Program-made: the position numbers and the translations under genes
Notes under the pieces: model-generated
Seen by the model: only the letters and a program-made list of their open reading frames with translations
The model's database searches: none
Told to the model about the DNA's origin: nothing
From: Trichosporon coremiiforme
Lineage: Eukaryota; Basidiomycota; Tremellomycetes; Trichosporonales; Trichosporonaceae
NCBI GenBank assembly: GCA_039545355.1
Contig: BCJJ01000008.1
Span: forward strand, 1,661,004-1,725,003
Direction of reading: 5' to 3'
Length of the DNA: 64,000 nt
Shown here: positions 54,511 to 64,000 of the stretch, in pieces
Layout: each line of letters opens with the position of its first letter
Position numbering within the stretch: the stretch's first letter is position 1

Positions 54511-57500
54511 CTAAGGGGCCTTGGGGCGGCGGCCGACCTGGGCCTGGAAACCGGACTTGATCGCCTGGACCGAACGCCTCGATCCACAGCTCTCGCAGGT
54601 AAGGAAGTAGAGACGGTTCTCTTTTCCGAGTAGCGTGTCGGGCGACCTACAGATCTTGCAGGTGACGTACTCGACAATGTACTTGCGCAGAACGTTCTCG
54701 ATCTGCTTCTGGTTAAACCGTCCCCTGAGAACTAGGCGCTGGGCACCGTCCATCGAACCCTGCGTACCCAACTCAGCGTACAGGAACATGAGGACGTGCT
54801 CGGGCTGACGGTGCAGACGGCGGCAGATGTCGACAAAGTTGGCGAACGACGTCTTCTTGGTTCCCTCACGCGTGACCTGGGGAGGAACAATGGTGAATCG
54901 CCTCTTCTCGCCGGCAAGCTCGGGGTTGTTGACGTGGAGGAGGGTGAAGAATCGCTTGAGAAGCTCGTTGTAGGTGGGGTCACGGTTCTCGGCGACCCAC
55001 GGGTCGAGACCTCCCTCGACACCTGCTCCCTCGCCAGACGTCTTGAACACATCGTCACCAAAGTCGCCACCCTCCTCCTCGTTCTTCTCGGCCTCAAGCT
55101 CGTCGAGCTGGGGTTAGCTAAGGTCTCGCAAGTTGAGCTGTGACGCAACAAGTCGCACCGGACACAAGCCCCGGCGCTCGCCGCGCAGACGCTTCACTCA
55201 CCTCCTTGGCGAAGTCGGCGGCAGGCTTTTTCTTCTTCTTCTTCACGATGGGGACGTCATCTCCCGTGGCGGCGGGGGTCTCGGCGTTGTCGAGGTCGAG
55301 GGGAATGTCCTTCTTGGACTTCTTCTTCTTCTTCTTCAGGTCGGCGAACATGTCACCCTCCTCAGCAGGCTTCTCCTCGGCAGCGGCGGGAGCAGGGGCA
55401 TCCTCGGCAGGGGCCGACGAAGAGCTGGCAGCGGGGGCCTCAGCAGCAGGCGCAGGAGCCTCGTTGTCGAGGTCGAGAGCAACCTTTTTCTTCTTCTTCT
55501 TCACGATGGGGACGTCATCTCCCGTGGCGGCGGGGGTCTCGGCGTTGTCGAGGTCGAGGGGAATGTCCTTCTTGGACTTCTTCTTCTTCTTCTTCAGGTC
55601 GGCGAACATGTCACCCTCCTCAGCAGGCTTCTCCTCGGCAGCGGCGGGAGCAGGGGCATCCTCGGCAGGGGCCGACGAAGAGCTGGCAGCGGGGGCCTCA
55701 GCAGCAGGCGCAGGAGCCTCGTTGTCGAGGTCGAGAGCAACCTTTTTCTTCTTCTTCTTCACGATGGGGACGTCATCTCCCGTGGCGGCGGGGGTCTCGG
55801 CGTTGTCGAGGTCGAGGGGAATGTCCTTCTTGGACTTCTTCTTCTTCTTCTTCAGGTCGGCGAACATGTCACCCTCCTCAGCAGGCTTCTCCTCGGCAGC
55901 GGCGGGAGCAGGGGCATCCTCGGCAGGGGCCGACGAAGAGCTGGCAGCGGGGGCCTCAGCAGCAGGCGCAGGAGCCTCGTTGTCGAGGTCGAGAGCAACC
56001 TTTTTCTTCTTCTTCTTCACGATGGGGACGTCATCTCCCGTGGCGGCGGGGGTCTCGGCGTTGTCGAGGTCGAGGGGAATGTCCTTCTTGGACTTCTTCT
56101 TCTTCTTCTTCAGGTCGGCGAACATGTCACCCTCCTCAGCAGGCTTCTCCTCGGCAGCGGCGGGAGCAGGGGCATCCTCGGCAGGGGCCGACGAAGAGCT
56201 GGCAGCGGGGGCCTCAGCAGCAGGCGCAGGAGCCTCGTTGTCGAGGTCGAGAGCAACCTTTTTCTTCTTCTTCTTCACGATGGGGACGTCATCTCCCGTG
56301 GCGGCGGGGGTCTCGGCGTTGTCGAGGTCGAGGGGAATGTCCTTCTTGGACTTCTTCTTCTTCTTCTTCAGGTCGGCGAACATGTCACCCTCCTCAGCAG
56401 GCTTCTCCTCGGCAGCGGCGGGAGCAGGGGCATCCTCGGCAGGGGCCGACGAAGAGCTGGCAGCGGGGGCCTCAGCAGCAGGCGCAGGAGCCTCGTTGTC
56501 GAGGTCGAGAGCAACCTTTTTCTTCTTCTTCTTCACGATGGGGACGTCATCTCCCGTGGCGGCGGGGGTCTCGGCGTTGTCGAGGTCGAGGGGAATGTCC
56601 TTCTTGGACTTCTTCTTCTTCTTCTTCAGGTCGGCGAACATGTCACCCTCCTCAGCAGGCTTCTCCTCGGCAGCGGCGGGAGCAGGGGCATCCTCGGCAG
56701 GGGCCGACGAAGAGCTGGCAGCGGGGGCCTCAGCAGCAGGCGCAGGAGCCTCGTTGTCGAGGTCGAGAGCAACCTTTTTCTTCTTCTTCTTCACGATGGG
56801 GACGTCATCTCCCGTGGCGGCGGGGGTCTCGGCGTTGTCGAGGTCGAGGGGAATGTCCTTCTTGGACTTCTTCTTCTTCTTCTTCAGGTCGGCGAACATG
56901 TCACCCTCCTCAGCAGGCTTCTCCTCGGCAGCGGCGGGAGCAGGGGCATCCTCGGCAGGGGCCGACGAAGAGCTGGCAGCGGGGGCCTCAGCAGCAGGCG
57001 CAGGAGCCTCGTTGTCGAGGTCGAGAGCAACCTTTTTCTTCTTCTTCTTCACGATGGGGACGTCATCTCCCGTGGCGGCGGGGGTCTCGGCGTTGTCGAG
57101 GTCGAGGGGAATGTCCTTCTTGGACTTCTTCTTCTTCTTCTTCAGGTCGGCGAACATGTCACCCTCCTCAGCAGGCTTCTCCTCGGCAGCGGCGGGAGCA
57201 GGGGCATCCTCGGCAGGGGCCGACGAAGAGCTGGCAGCGGGGGCCTCAGCAGCAGGCGCAGGAGCCTCGTTGTCGAGGTCGAGAGCAACCTTTTTCTTCT
57301 TCTTCTTCACGATGGGGACGTCATCTCCCGTGGCGGCGGGGGTCTCGGCGTTGTCGAGGTCGAGGGGAATGTCCTTCTTGGACTTCTTCTTCTTCTTCTT
57401 CAGGTCGGCGAACATGTCACCCTCCTCAGCAGGCTTCTCCTCGGCAGCGGCGGGAGCAGGGGCATCCTCGGCAGGGGCCGACGAAGAGCTGGCAGCGGGG

Positions 57501-60500
57501 GCCTCAGCAGCAGGCGCAGGAGCCTCGTTGTCGAGGTCGAGAGCAACCTTTTTCTTCTTCTTCTTCACGATGGGGACGTCATCTCCCGTGGCGGCGGGGG
57601 TCTCGGCGTTGTCGAGGTCGAGGGGAATGTCCTTCTTGGACTTCTTCTTCTTCTTCTTCAGGTCGGCGAACATGTCACCCTCCTCAGCAGGCTTCTCCTC
57701 GGCAGCGGCGGGAGCAGGGGCATCCTCGGCAGGGGCCGACGAAGAGCTGGCAGCGGGGGCCTCAGCAGCAGGCGCAGGAGCCTCGTTGTCGAGGTCGAGA
57801 GCAACCTTTTTCTTCTTCTTCTTCACGATGGGGACGTCATCTCCCGTGGCGGCGGGGGTCTCGGCGTTGTCGAGGTCGAGGGGAATGTCCTTCTTGGACT
57901 TCTTCTTCTTCTTCTTCAGGTCGGCGAACATGTCACCCTCCTCAGCAGGCTTCTCCTCGGCAGCGGCGGGAGCAGGGGCATCCTCGGCAGGGGCCGACGA
58001 AGAGCTGGCAGCGGGGGCCTCAGCAGCAGGCGCAGGAGCCTCGTTGTCGAGGTCGAGAGCAACCTTTTTCTTCTTCTTCTTCACGATGGGGACGTCATCT
58101 CCCGTGGCGGCGGGGGTCTCGGCGTTGTCGAGGTCGAGGGGAATGTCCTTCTTGGACTTCTTCTTCTTCTTCTTCAGGTCGGCGAACATGTCACCCTCCT
58201 CAGCAGGCTTCTCCTCGGCAGCGGCGGGAGCAGGGGCATCCTCGGCAGGGGCCGACGAAGAGCTGGCAGCGGGGGCCTCAGCAGCAGGCGCAGGAGCCTC
58301 GTTGTCGAGGTCGAGAGCAACCTTTTTCTTCTTCTTCTTCACGATGGGGACGTCATCTCCCGTGGCGGCGGGGGTCTCGGCGTTGTCGAGGTCGAGGGGA
58401 ATGTCCTTCTTGGACTTCTTCTTCTTCTTCTTCAGGTCGGCGAACATGTCACCCTCCTCAGCAGGCTTCTCCTCGGCAGCGGCGGGAGCAGGGGCATCCT
58501 CGGCAGGGGCCGACGAAGAGCTGGCAGCGGGGGCCTCAGCAGCAGGCGCAGGAGCCTCGTTGTCGAGGTCGAGAGCAACCTTTTTCTTCTTCTTCTTCAC
58601 GATGGGGACGTCATCTCCCGTGGCGGCGGGGGTCTCGGCGTTGTCGAGGTCGAGGGGAATGTCCTTCTTGGACTTCTTCTTCTTCTTCTTCAGGTCGGCG
58701 AACATGTCACCCTCCTCAGCAGGCTTCTCCTCGGCAGCGGCGGGAGCAGGGGCATCCTCGGCAGGGGCCGACGAAGAGCTGGCAGCGGGGGCCTCAGCAG
58801 CAGGCGCAGGAGCCTCGTTGTCGAGGTCGAGAGCAACCTTTTTCTTCTTCTTCTTCACGATGGGGACGTCATCTCCCGTGGCGGCGGGGGTCTCGGCGTT
58901 GTCGAGGTCGAGGGGAATGTCCTTCTTGGACTTCTTCTTCTTCTTCTTCAGGTCGGCGAACATGTCACCCTCCTCAGCAGGCTTCTCCTCGGCAGCGGCG
59001 GGAGCAGGGGCATCCTCGGCAGGGGCCGACGAAGAGCTGGCAGCGGGGGCCTCAGCAGCAGGCGCAGGAGCCTCGTTGTCGAGGTCGAGAGCAACCTTTT
59101 TCTTCTTCTTCTTCACGATGGGGACGTCATCTCCCGTGGCGGCGGGGGTCTCGGCGTTGTCGAGGTCGAGGGGAATGTCCTTCTTGGACTTCTTCTTCTT
59201 CTTCTTCAGGTCGGCGAACATGTCACCCTCCTCAGCAGGCTTCTCCTCGGCAGCGGCGGGAGCAGGGGCATCCTCGGCAGGGGCCGACGAAGAGCTGGCA
59301 GCGGGGGCCTCAGCAGCAGGCGCAGGAGCCTCGTTGTCGAGGTCGAGAGCAACCTTTTTCTTCTTCTTCTTCACGATGGGGACGTCATCTCCCGTGGCGG
59401 CGGGGGTCTCGGCGTTGTCGAGGTCGAGGGGAATGTCCTTCTTGGACTTCTTCTTCTTCTTCTTCAGGTCGGCGAACATGTCACCCTCCTCAGCAGGCTT
59501 CTCCTCGGCAGCGGCGGGAGCAGGGGCATCCTCGGCAGGGGCCGACGAAGAGCTGGCAGCGGGGGCCTCAGCAGCAGGCGCAGGAGCCTCGTTGTCGAGG
59601 TCGAGAGCAACCTTTTTCTTCTTCTTCTTCACGATGGGGACGTCATCTCCCGTGGCGGCGGGGGTCTCGGCGTTGTCGAGGTCGAGGGGAATGTCCTTCT
59701 TGGACTTCTTCTTCTTCTTCTTCAGGTCGGCGAACATGTCACCCTCCTCAGCAGGCTTCTCCTCGGCAGCGGCGGGAGCAGGGGCATCCTCGGCAGGGGC
59801 CGACGAAGAGCTGGCAGCGGGGGCCTCAGCAGCAGGCGCAGGAGCCTCGTTGTCGAGGTCGAGAGCAACCTTTTTCTTCTTCTTCTTCACGATGGGGACG
59901 TCATCTCCCGTGGCGGCGGGGGTCTCGGCGTTGTCGAGGTCGAGGGGAATGTCCTTCTTGGACTTCTTCTTCTTCTTCTTCAGGTCGGCGAACATGTCAC
60001 CCTCCTCAGCAGGCTTCTCCTCGGCAGCGGCGGGAGCAGGGGCATCCTCGGCAGGGGCCGACGAAGAGCTGGCAGCGGGGGCCTCAGCAGCAGGCGCAGG
60101 AGCCTCGTTGTCGAGGTCGAGAGCAACCTTTTTCTTCTTCTTCTTCACGATGGGGACGTCATCTCCCGTGGCGGCGGGGGTCTCGGCGTTGTCGAGGTCG
60201 AGGGGAATGTCCTTCTTGGACTTCTTCTTCTTCTTCTTCAGGTCGGCGAACATGTCACCCTCCTCAGCAGGCTTCTCCTCGGCAGCGGCGGGAGCAGGGG
60301 CATCCTCGGCAGGGGCCGACGAAGAGCTGGCAGCGGGGGCCTCAGCAGCAGGCGCAGGAGCCTCGTTGTCGAGGTCGAGAGCAACCTTTTTCTTCTTCTT
60401 CTTCACGATGGGGACGTCATCTCCCGTGGCGGCGGGGGTCTCGGCGTTGTCGAGGTCGAGGGGAATGTCCTTCTTGGACTTCTTCTTCTTCTTCTTCAGG

Positions 60501-61299
60501 TCGGCGAACATGTCACCCTCCTCAGCAGGCTTCTCCTCGGCAGCGGCGGGAGCAGGGGCATCCTCGGCAGGGGCCGACGAAGAGCTGGCAGCGGGGGCCT
60601 CAGCAGCAGGCGCAGGAGCCTCGTTGTCGAGGTCGAGAGCAACCTTTTTCTTCTTCTTCTTCACGATGGGGACGTCATCTCCCGTGGCGGCGGGGGTCTC
60701 GGCGTTGTCGAGGTCGAGGGGAATGTCCTTCTTGGACTTCTTCTTCTTCTTCTTCAGGTCGGCGAACATGTCACCCTCCTCAGCAGGCTTCTCCTCGGCA
60801 GCGGCGGGAGCAGGGGCATCCTCGGCAGGGGCCGACGAAGAGCTGGCAGCGGGGGCCTCAGCAGCAGGCGCAGGAGCCTCGTTGTCGAGGTCGAGAGCAA
60901 CCTTTTTCTTCTTCTTCTTCACGATGGGGACGTCATCTCCCGTGGCGGCGGGGGTCTCGGCGTTGTCGAGGTCGAGGGGAATGTCCTTCTTGGACTTCTT
61001 CTTCTTCTTCTTCAGGTCGGCGAACATGTCACCCTCCTCAGCAGGCTTCTCCTCGGCAGCGGCGGGAGCAGGGGCATCCTCGGCAGGGGCCGACGAAGAG
61101 CTGGCAGCGGGGGCCTCAGCAGCAGGCGCAGGAGCCTCGTTGTCGAGGTCGAGAGCAACCTTTTTCTTCTTCTTCTTCATACCCGCGAACGAGTCGATGA
61201 CGGGGTCGGCCACTGCACAGTCAGCATTGTCATGGTCATGATCCGTGATGAGGGGACGGTGGCGTCGGGTGCTCCGGATGTGATGTGCGGCTACGTACT
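54511..61299 (-). CDS. SUI3: Translation initiation factor eIF2 subunit beta with massively expanded lysine-box region
   Basis: Beta subunit of eIF2, which brings initiator Met-tRNA to the 40S ribosome; its lysine boxes dock eIF5 and eIF2B-epsilon. Model: A of the start codon at 61299, intron 61298..61213 (86 nt, GTACGT donor, GCTGACTGTGCAG end), exon 2 61212..55202 beginning TG, intron 55201..55108 (94 nt), exon 3 55107..54511. About 2202 aa. Order: [12 protein letters not shown], first K6 tract, 23 copies of an 86-residue unit (55226-61159), [20 protein letters not shown], then a normal eIF2-beta core ([56 protein letters not shown]) and the zinc ribbon CKIC...CESCGS. With a single unit it would be 310 aa with three lysine boxes, as in other eukaryotes. 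Gene identity is certain; repeat number is not. Confidence 0.93.
55226..61159 (-). repeat. 23 x 258-bp in-frame coding tandem repeat inside eIF2-beta
   Basis: 5934 bp = 23 x 258 exactly. By eye every copy is identical in DNA. Each unit codes for [12 protein letters not shown]..., an Ala/Pro/Glu-rich linker with an SSSSAPAED stretch, GDMFADL-K6[11 protein letters not shown], a short ATGDDVPIV segment and a second K6 tract. The unit therefore contains two of the three ancestral lysine boxes, and the array gives 47 lysine tracts in all (1 + 2 x 23). The period is a multiple of three and the unit lacks stops in several frames, which also produces huge antisense shadow frames. Confidence 0.95.
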
Positions 61300-61839
61300 T
61301 TTGAGTGGATTAGCAAAGGGGGAAGGCGGGGTAGGTGGGAGAGGGGAAACGCGCGAGGTTCGAAGGATGGATGGGCGGGATTGACGAAGTGTTGCCGGCC
61401 TTTTGGTGTAGGTGTTGCTCGACGGGTGTGATGATGAGCAAGCCTGCTTGTGGGTGGTGGTGCGGCGATGTCGAGTCGATGCGCTCTGGCTTTCGAGCAC
61501 AAAAGACTCTGTAGGCGGGGGGTCGATGACGGTGCCATGTGGTCGATTTGGTCCCGCATCTAGTGAGCGAGGTCGCCTGTGGGTGGTGCCACATCTCTTG
61601 GGCGCACAGCCCATAGCTCCGGTGCTTCGGAGTTTTAGCCTGGGTCGCGTTGGTGGACGGGGCAGTCGGGTCCCGAGTCGCTCCGGCTGGTTGGCTGGCT
61701 GCTGGGTAGGGGGTGCTGGTCTCTGCCAGGGCGTGGACACTGGCTGGGTGGTGCTTGCTTGCTTGCCAGACACTCTCATCGACACTTGAACACCTCTTCT
61801 CCTCACCTCTACCCCTCCCCTCCCCACTCACCGACCAAA
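61300..61839. promoter_or_regulatory. Divergent promoter of eIF2-beta and ATP3
   Basis: Both flanking genes are highly expressed housekeeping genes. The 60 bp before the ATP3 start are CT-rich, and the complementary strand before the eIF2-beta start is CT-rich near 61310-61380. No TATA box stands out. Confidence 0.5.
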
Positions 61840-63183
61840 ATGTTCGCCCGCAGTGTCCGTCCCGCCCTCACGGCCGCCCGCACTGCCAACCAGCAGCAGA
61901 AGGCTGGCATGGCTACCCTCAAGGAGATTGACCAGCGGTATGTCGCACAAACTCGACCCCTCCCTCGACAAAATCATCTCGGCTAGCAACTCCGACACCT
62001 CGCACCACTACCAACGACCTGCGCCGACAGAACGGATAACCGATCATGCGCCGTGTTGCTGCCGGATGATTTTGCGCCGATGGAGAACGAGTGCATGCAG
62101 AGTCGCAAGTGCTGATACGTAACAGTCTCAAGTCGGTCAGGAACATTGAGAAGATCACCAAGGTGTGTAGCTGGAACGGCCAGGAGATGTAGCTGACCCT
62201 CAGTCCATGAAGGTCGTCGCCTCGACCAAGCTCACCCGTGCCGAGAAGGCCATGCGCGAGGCCAAGAAGTACGGCGGTGCTTCCAACGGTATGTGTCGCG
62301 ACATCATCAGCAGACGAATCAGGGATCGGTGGGCGGACGTTACGTGTCGGAATAAAAAGCCGAAGAGACATGTCGGAGTCGGAGCAGCGCAGGAAAGAAC
62401 ACGGATTGGGCTTGGATACGAGGGAAAGAGGATGGGTTTGAGCAGAGAGGAGGGAGAAGTCACAAACGTAAACATGAATGGAGGCTGACGTTTGCAGAGG
62501 TCTACGAGCAGACCAAGGAGGGTGACAACGCTGCTGCCGCTGGCCCGACTGGCGAGGCCGTCGAGAAGAAGCCCATCTACCTCGTCATGTCGTCCGACGG
62601 TGGTCTCTGCGGTGGTATCCACTCCTCGCTCTCGCGTTACACCCGCAAGATCGCTGTCGAGGACCCCTCGATCCAGGTCGCGATTGTCGGTGACAAGCCC
62701 AAGGCTCAGCTCACCCGTATGATCAACAACGACAACATCCGCATTTCGTTCTCCGGTGTCGGCAAGGACGTCCCCACCTTCGGTGAGGCCGTCGCCATCG
62801 CTGACGAGCTCATGAAGCACGGCGGTGACTTCAACGAGGTCCGCATCATCTCGAACCACTACATCTCGGCTCTCTCGTACGAGGCCCAGACCGTCACCGT
62901 CCAGTCGGCCGAGGAGCTCCGTGCCGCCGCCGGCTTCCAGCGCTACGAGATGGAGGAGGACGTCTCCAAGGACCTCGCCGAGTTCTCGCTCGCCAACGCC
63001 ATCTACGCTCTCCTCGTCGAGGGCCACGCCGCCGAGATCTCGGCCCGTCGTACCGCCATGGAGAACGCGTCCAACAACGCCAACGACATGATGGGCTCGC
63101 TCCAGCTCCAGTTCAACCGTGGTCGCCAGGCCGTCATTACCACCGAGCTTATCGACATTATCACTGGTGCTTCCGCTCTCTAA
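61840..63183 (+). CDS. ATP3: F1 ATP synthase gamma subunit, mitochondrial
   Basis: Central rotor stalk of mitochondrial F1Fo ATP synthase. Exons 61840..61937, 62126..62162, 62204..62288 and 62498..63183; introns 188, 41 and 209 nt; 301 aa, near yeast Atp3. Residues 1-24 (MFARSVRPALTAARTANQQQ...) are Arg/Ala-rich without acids: a mitochondrial presequence. The mature part starts MATLKEIDQRLKSVRNIEKI, the N-terminal coiled-coil helix, then SMKVVASTKLTRAEKAM. The middle has YLVMSSDGGLCGGIHSS, the Rossmann-like domain. The C-terminal helix ENASNNANDMMGSLQLQFNR to TELIDIITGASAL is the gamma signature. The 37-nt second exon was set by phase and by the conserved LKSVRNIEKITKSMK join. Confidence 0.96.
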
Positions 63184-63560
63184 GTTTAGTCGATGGGGAA
63201 AACGCCCACCAGAGTGGGCTGATAAAGATGCACAAATCAAAAGCAGAGCAGTCCTGCGTGCGAAGGCAGTACGGATCAAGACGCGCAACCCGTGCTGTCG
63301 TGCATCATCATCATTATCTTTGCCCCACTCGCTCGCTGAACTTTTAAGCTTACCCGACGTGATCGGCAATACAGTTCAGTCACGTGTGCAGTTACTAACG
63401 AGATCCGAAAGTTGAATGCTCGAGGCAGGTAACACAGTCCGCATCGCCGGCCCGCCAACTATGTGCCGCAGTGGCATACGAGGACCCGGAAGAGGCAGGC
63501 GGAGAGGCAGGCATCCGCGTCCCGTCCCAGGCGATTCTAAGCGCCGTGGTAGTCCATGAA
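63184..63560. other. Convergent intergenic region
   Basis: No gene seen between the ATP3 stop and the end of the last minus-strand gene. Presumably two 3' UTRs. Confidence 0.5.
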
Positions 63561-64000
63561 TCAGTATTCGAGCGTACGTCCGTGCCAGGTCATACTCTTC
63601 TCGAGCTCTCCCGACTTACACCTCTGCAACAAGGGAAGCACGATTCTCCAGGGCGTCTTCGTCTCGTTTGCCAAGTGCTCGAGCGAGTCGCGCGCACTCC
63701 ACACTTGTTCCATACACATCATGACTCTTTCCTCCGTTCTGTCGCTGGCGGCGTACCACTGTTGTACTACGTCGTTGTCGGGGAGGTGTCCAGTGAGAGT
63801 CTGAACGGCCCGGACGTTAGTGGATACGTGGGTAAGACGTACAATCTCGATAATCTCGCGCATCCCCTCTGTAATCCGCTCCCGCTATCCACGAAGCGTA
63901 GATGCGATGAAGCGCTGGACGATGCGATAGTCCTCACGCAACTCGTCGTTCCTGCCATCAGCTCACGTTCTAACGAGGACGTCCGGCACGGCAAGGTCTA
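63561..64000 (-). CDS. 3' part of an unrecognised gene, runs off the right edge, in-frame stop
   Basis: The minus-strand frame reads NDELREDYRIVQRFIASTLR, then a TAG at 63887-63885, then GMREIIEIVRLTHVSTNVRA, QTLTGHLPDNDVVQQWY, VMMCMEQVWSARDSLEHLAN and ends RTLEY. Both sides of the TAG look coding and are in the same frame. Either the upstream part belongs to an earlier exon with an intron I cannot place (a 24-nt GT-AG interval would remove the stop but is shorter than any other intron here), or the copy is broken. An acceptor-like GCTGATGGCAG lies at 63967-63957. No family recognised. Confidence 0.45.

Noticed and set aside
55133..61384. Plus-strand frames of more than 2000 codons across the eIF2-beta array
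   Set aside because: They are antisense shadows. The 258-bp unit is a multiple of three and lacks stops in these frames; the encoded Phe/Leu/Arg/Gly-rich repeats have no plausible start, end or family, while the minus strand encodes a bona fide eIF2-beta.

Overview
The window reads as a GC-rich basidiomycete yeast nuclear contig. Gene content and architecture point to Tremellomycetes, most likely Trichosporonales; that placement is inferred from gene style, not from a search. Genes sit alone on both strands and are cut by many very short introns (mostly 32-46 nt, GTNNGT donor, CTAAC/CTGAC branch site, AG 5-10 nt later). Nearly every gene is a eukaryotic housekeeping gene. There are no operons, CRISPR arrays or prokaryotic features.

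Layout: an ArfGAP gene is cut by the left edge (1-1361). It is followed by a GT32 mannosyltransferase-like gene, a peroxisomal D-amino-acid oxidase, a small unknown gene, mitochondrial succinyl-CoA ligase beta (LSC2), a Zrg17-like zinc transporter, the E2 enzyme RAD6 and an MFS carrier. At 16.3-18 kb two intron-containing serine tRNA genes (anticodons GCU and CGA) flank a decayed S28 serine-carboxypeptidase pseudogene. Next come a GT90 (CAP10-type) glycosyltransferase, the Golgi RING ligase TUL1/DSC1, the exocyst subunit SEC5 and a fungal Npr1/Hal-type kinase. The 33.6-37.2 kb stretch is gene-poor and compositionally odd: coding remnants, an AT-rich insertion-like block and one doubtful gene. 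It is followed by a fructosamine-kinase-family gene, PHS1, an SGNH-hydrolase-like membrane protein, a large Ser-rich unknown protein, the cohesin subunit SCC3, an unknown gene, translation initiation factor eIF2-beta and ATP synthase gamma (ATP3). A last fragment runs off the right edge.

The outstanding feature is the eIF2-beta gene (54511-61299, minus). Its N-terminal lysine-box region is expanded into 23 head-to-tail copies of a 258-bp unit (86 codons), filling 55226-61159 exactly. The predicted protein is about 2202 aa with 47 lysine tracts; with one unit it would be 310 aa, a normal eIF2-beta length with the normal three lysine boxes. I could see no base differences between copies. It is therefore either a very recent in-frame amplification of the eIF5/eIF2B docking region or an assembly artefact. 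Single-molecule reads would decide.

The genes do not form one pathway. Recurring themes are secretory and cell-surface work (ArfGAP, GT32, GT90, TUL1, SEC5, PHS1, SGNH protein), mitochondrial and peroxisomal metabolism (LSC2, ATP3, D-amino-acid oxidase) and core information functions (RAD6, SCC3, eIF2-beta). Several neighbours share short divergent promoters (TUL1/SEC5, SCC3/unknown, eIF2-beta/ATP3) or converge with only about 90-130 bp between stop codons.
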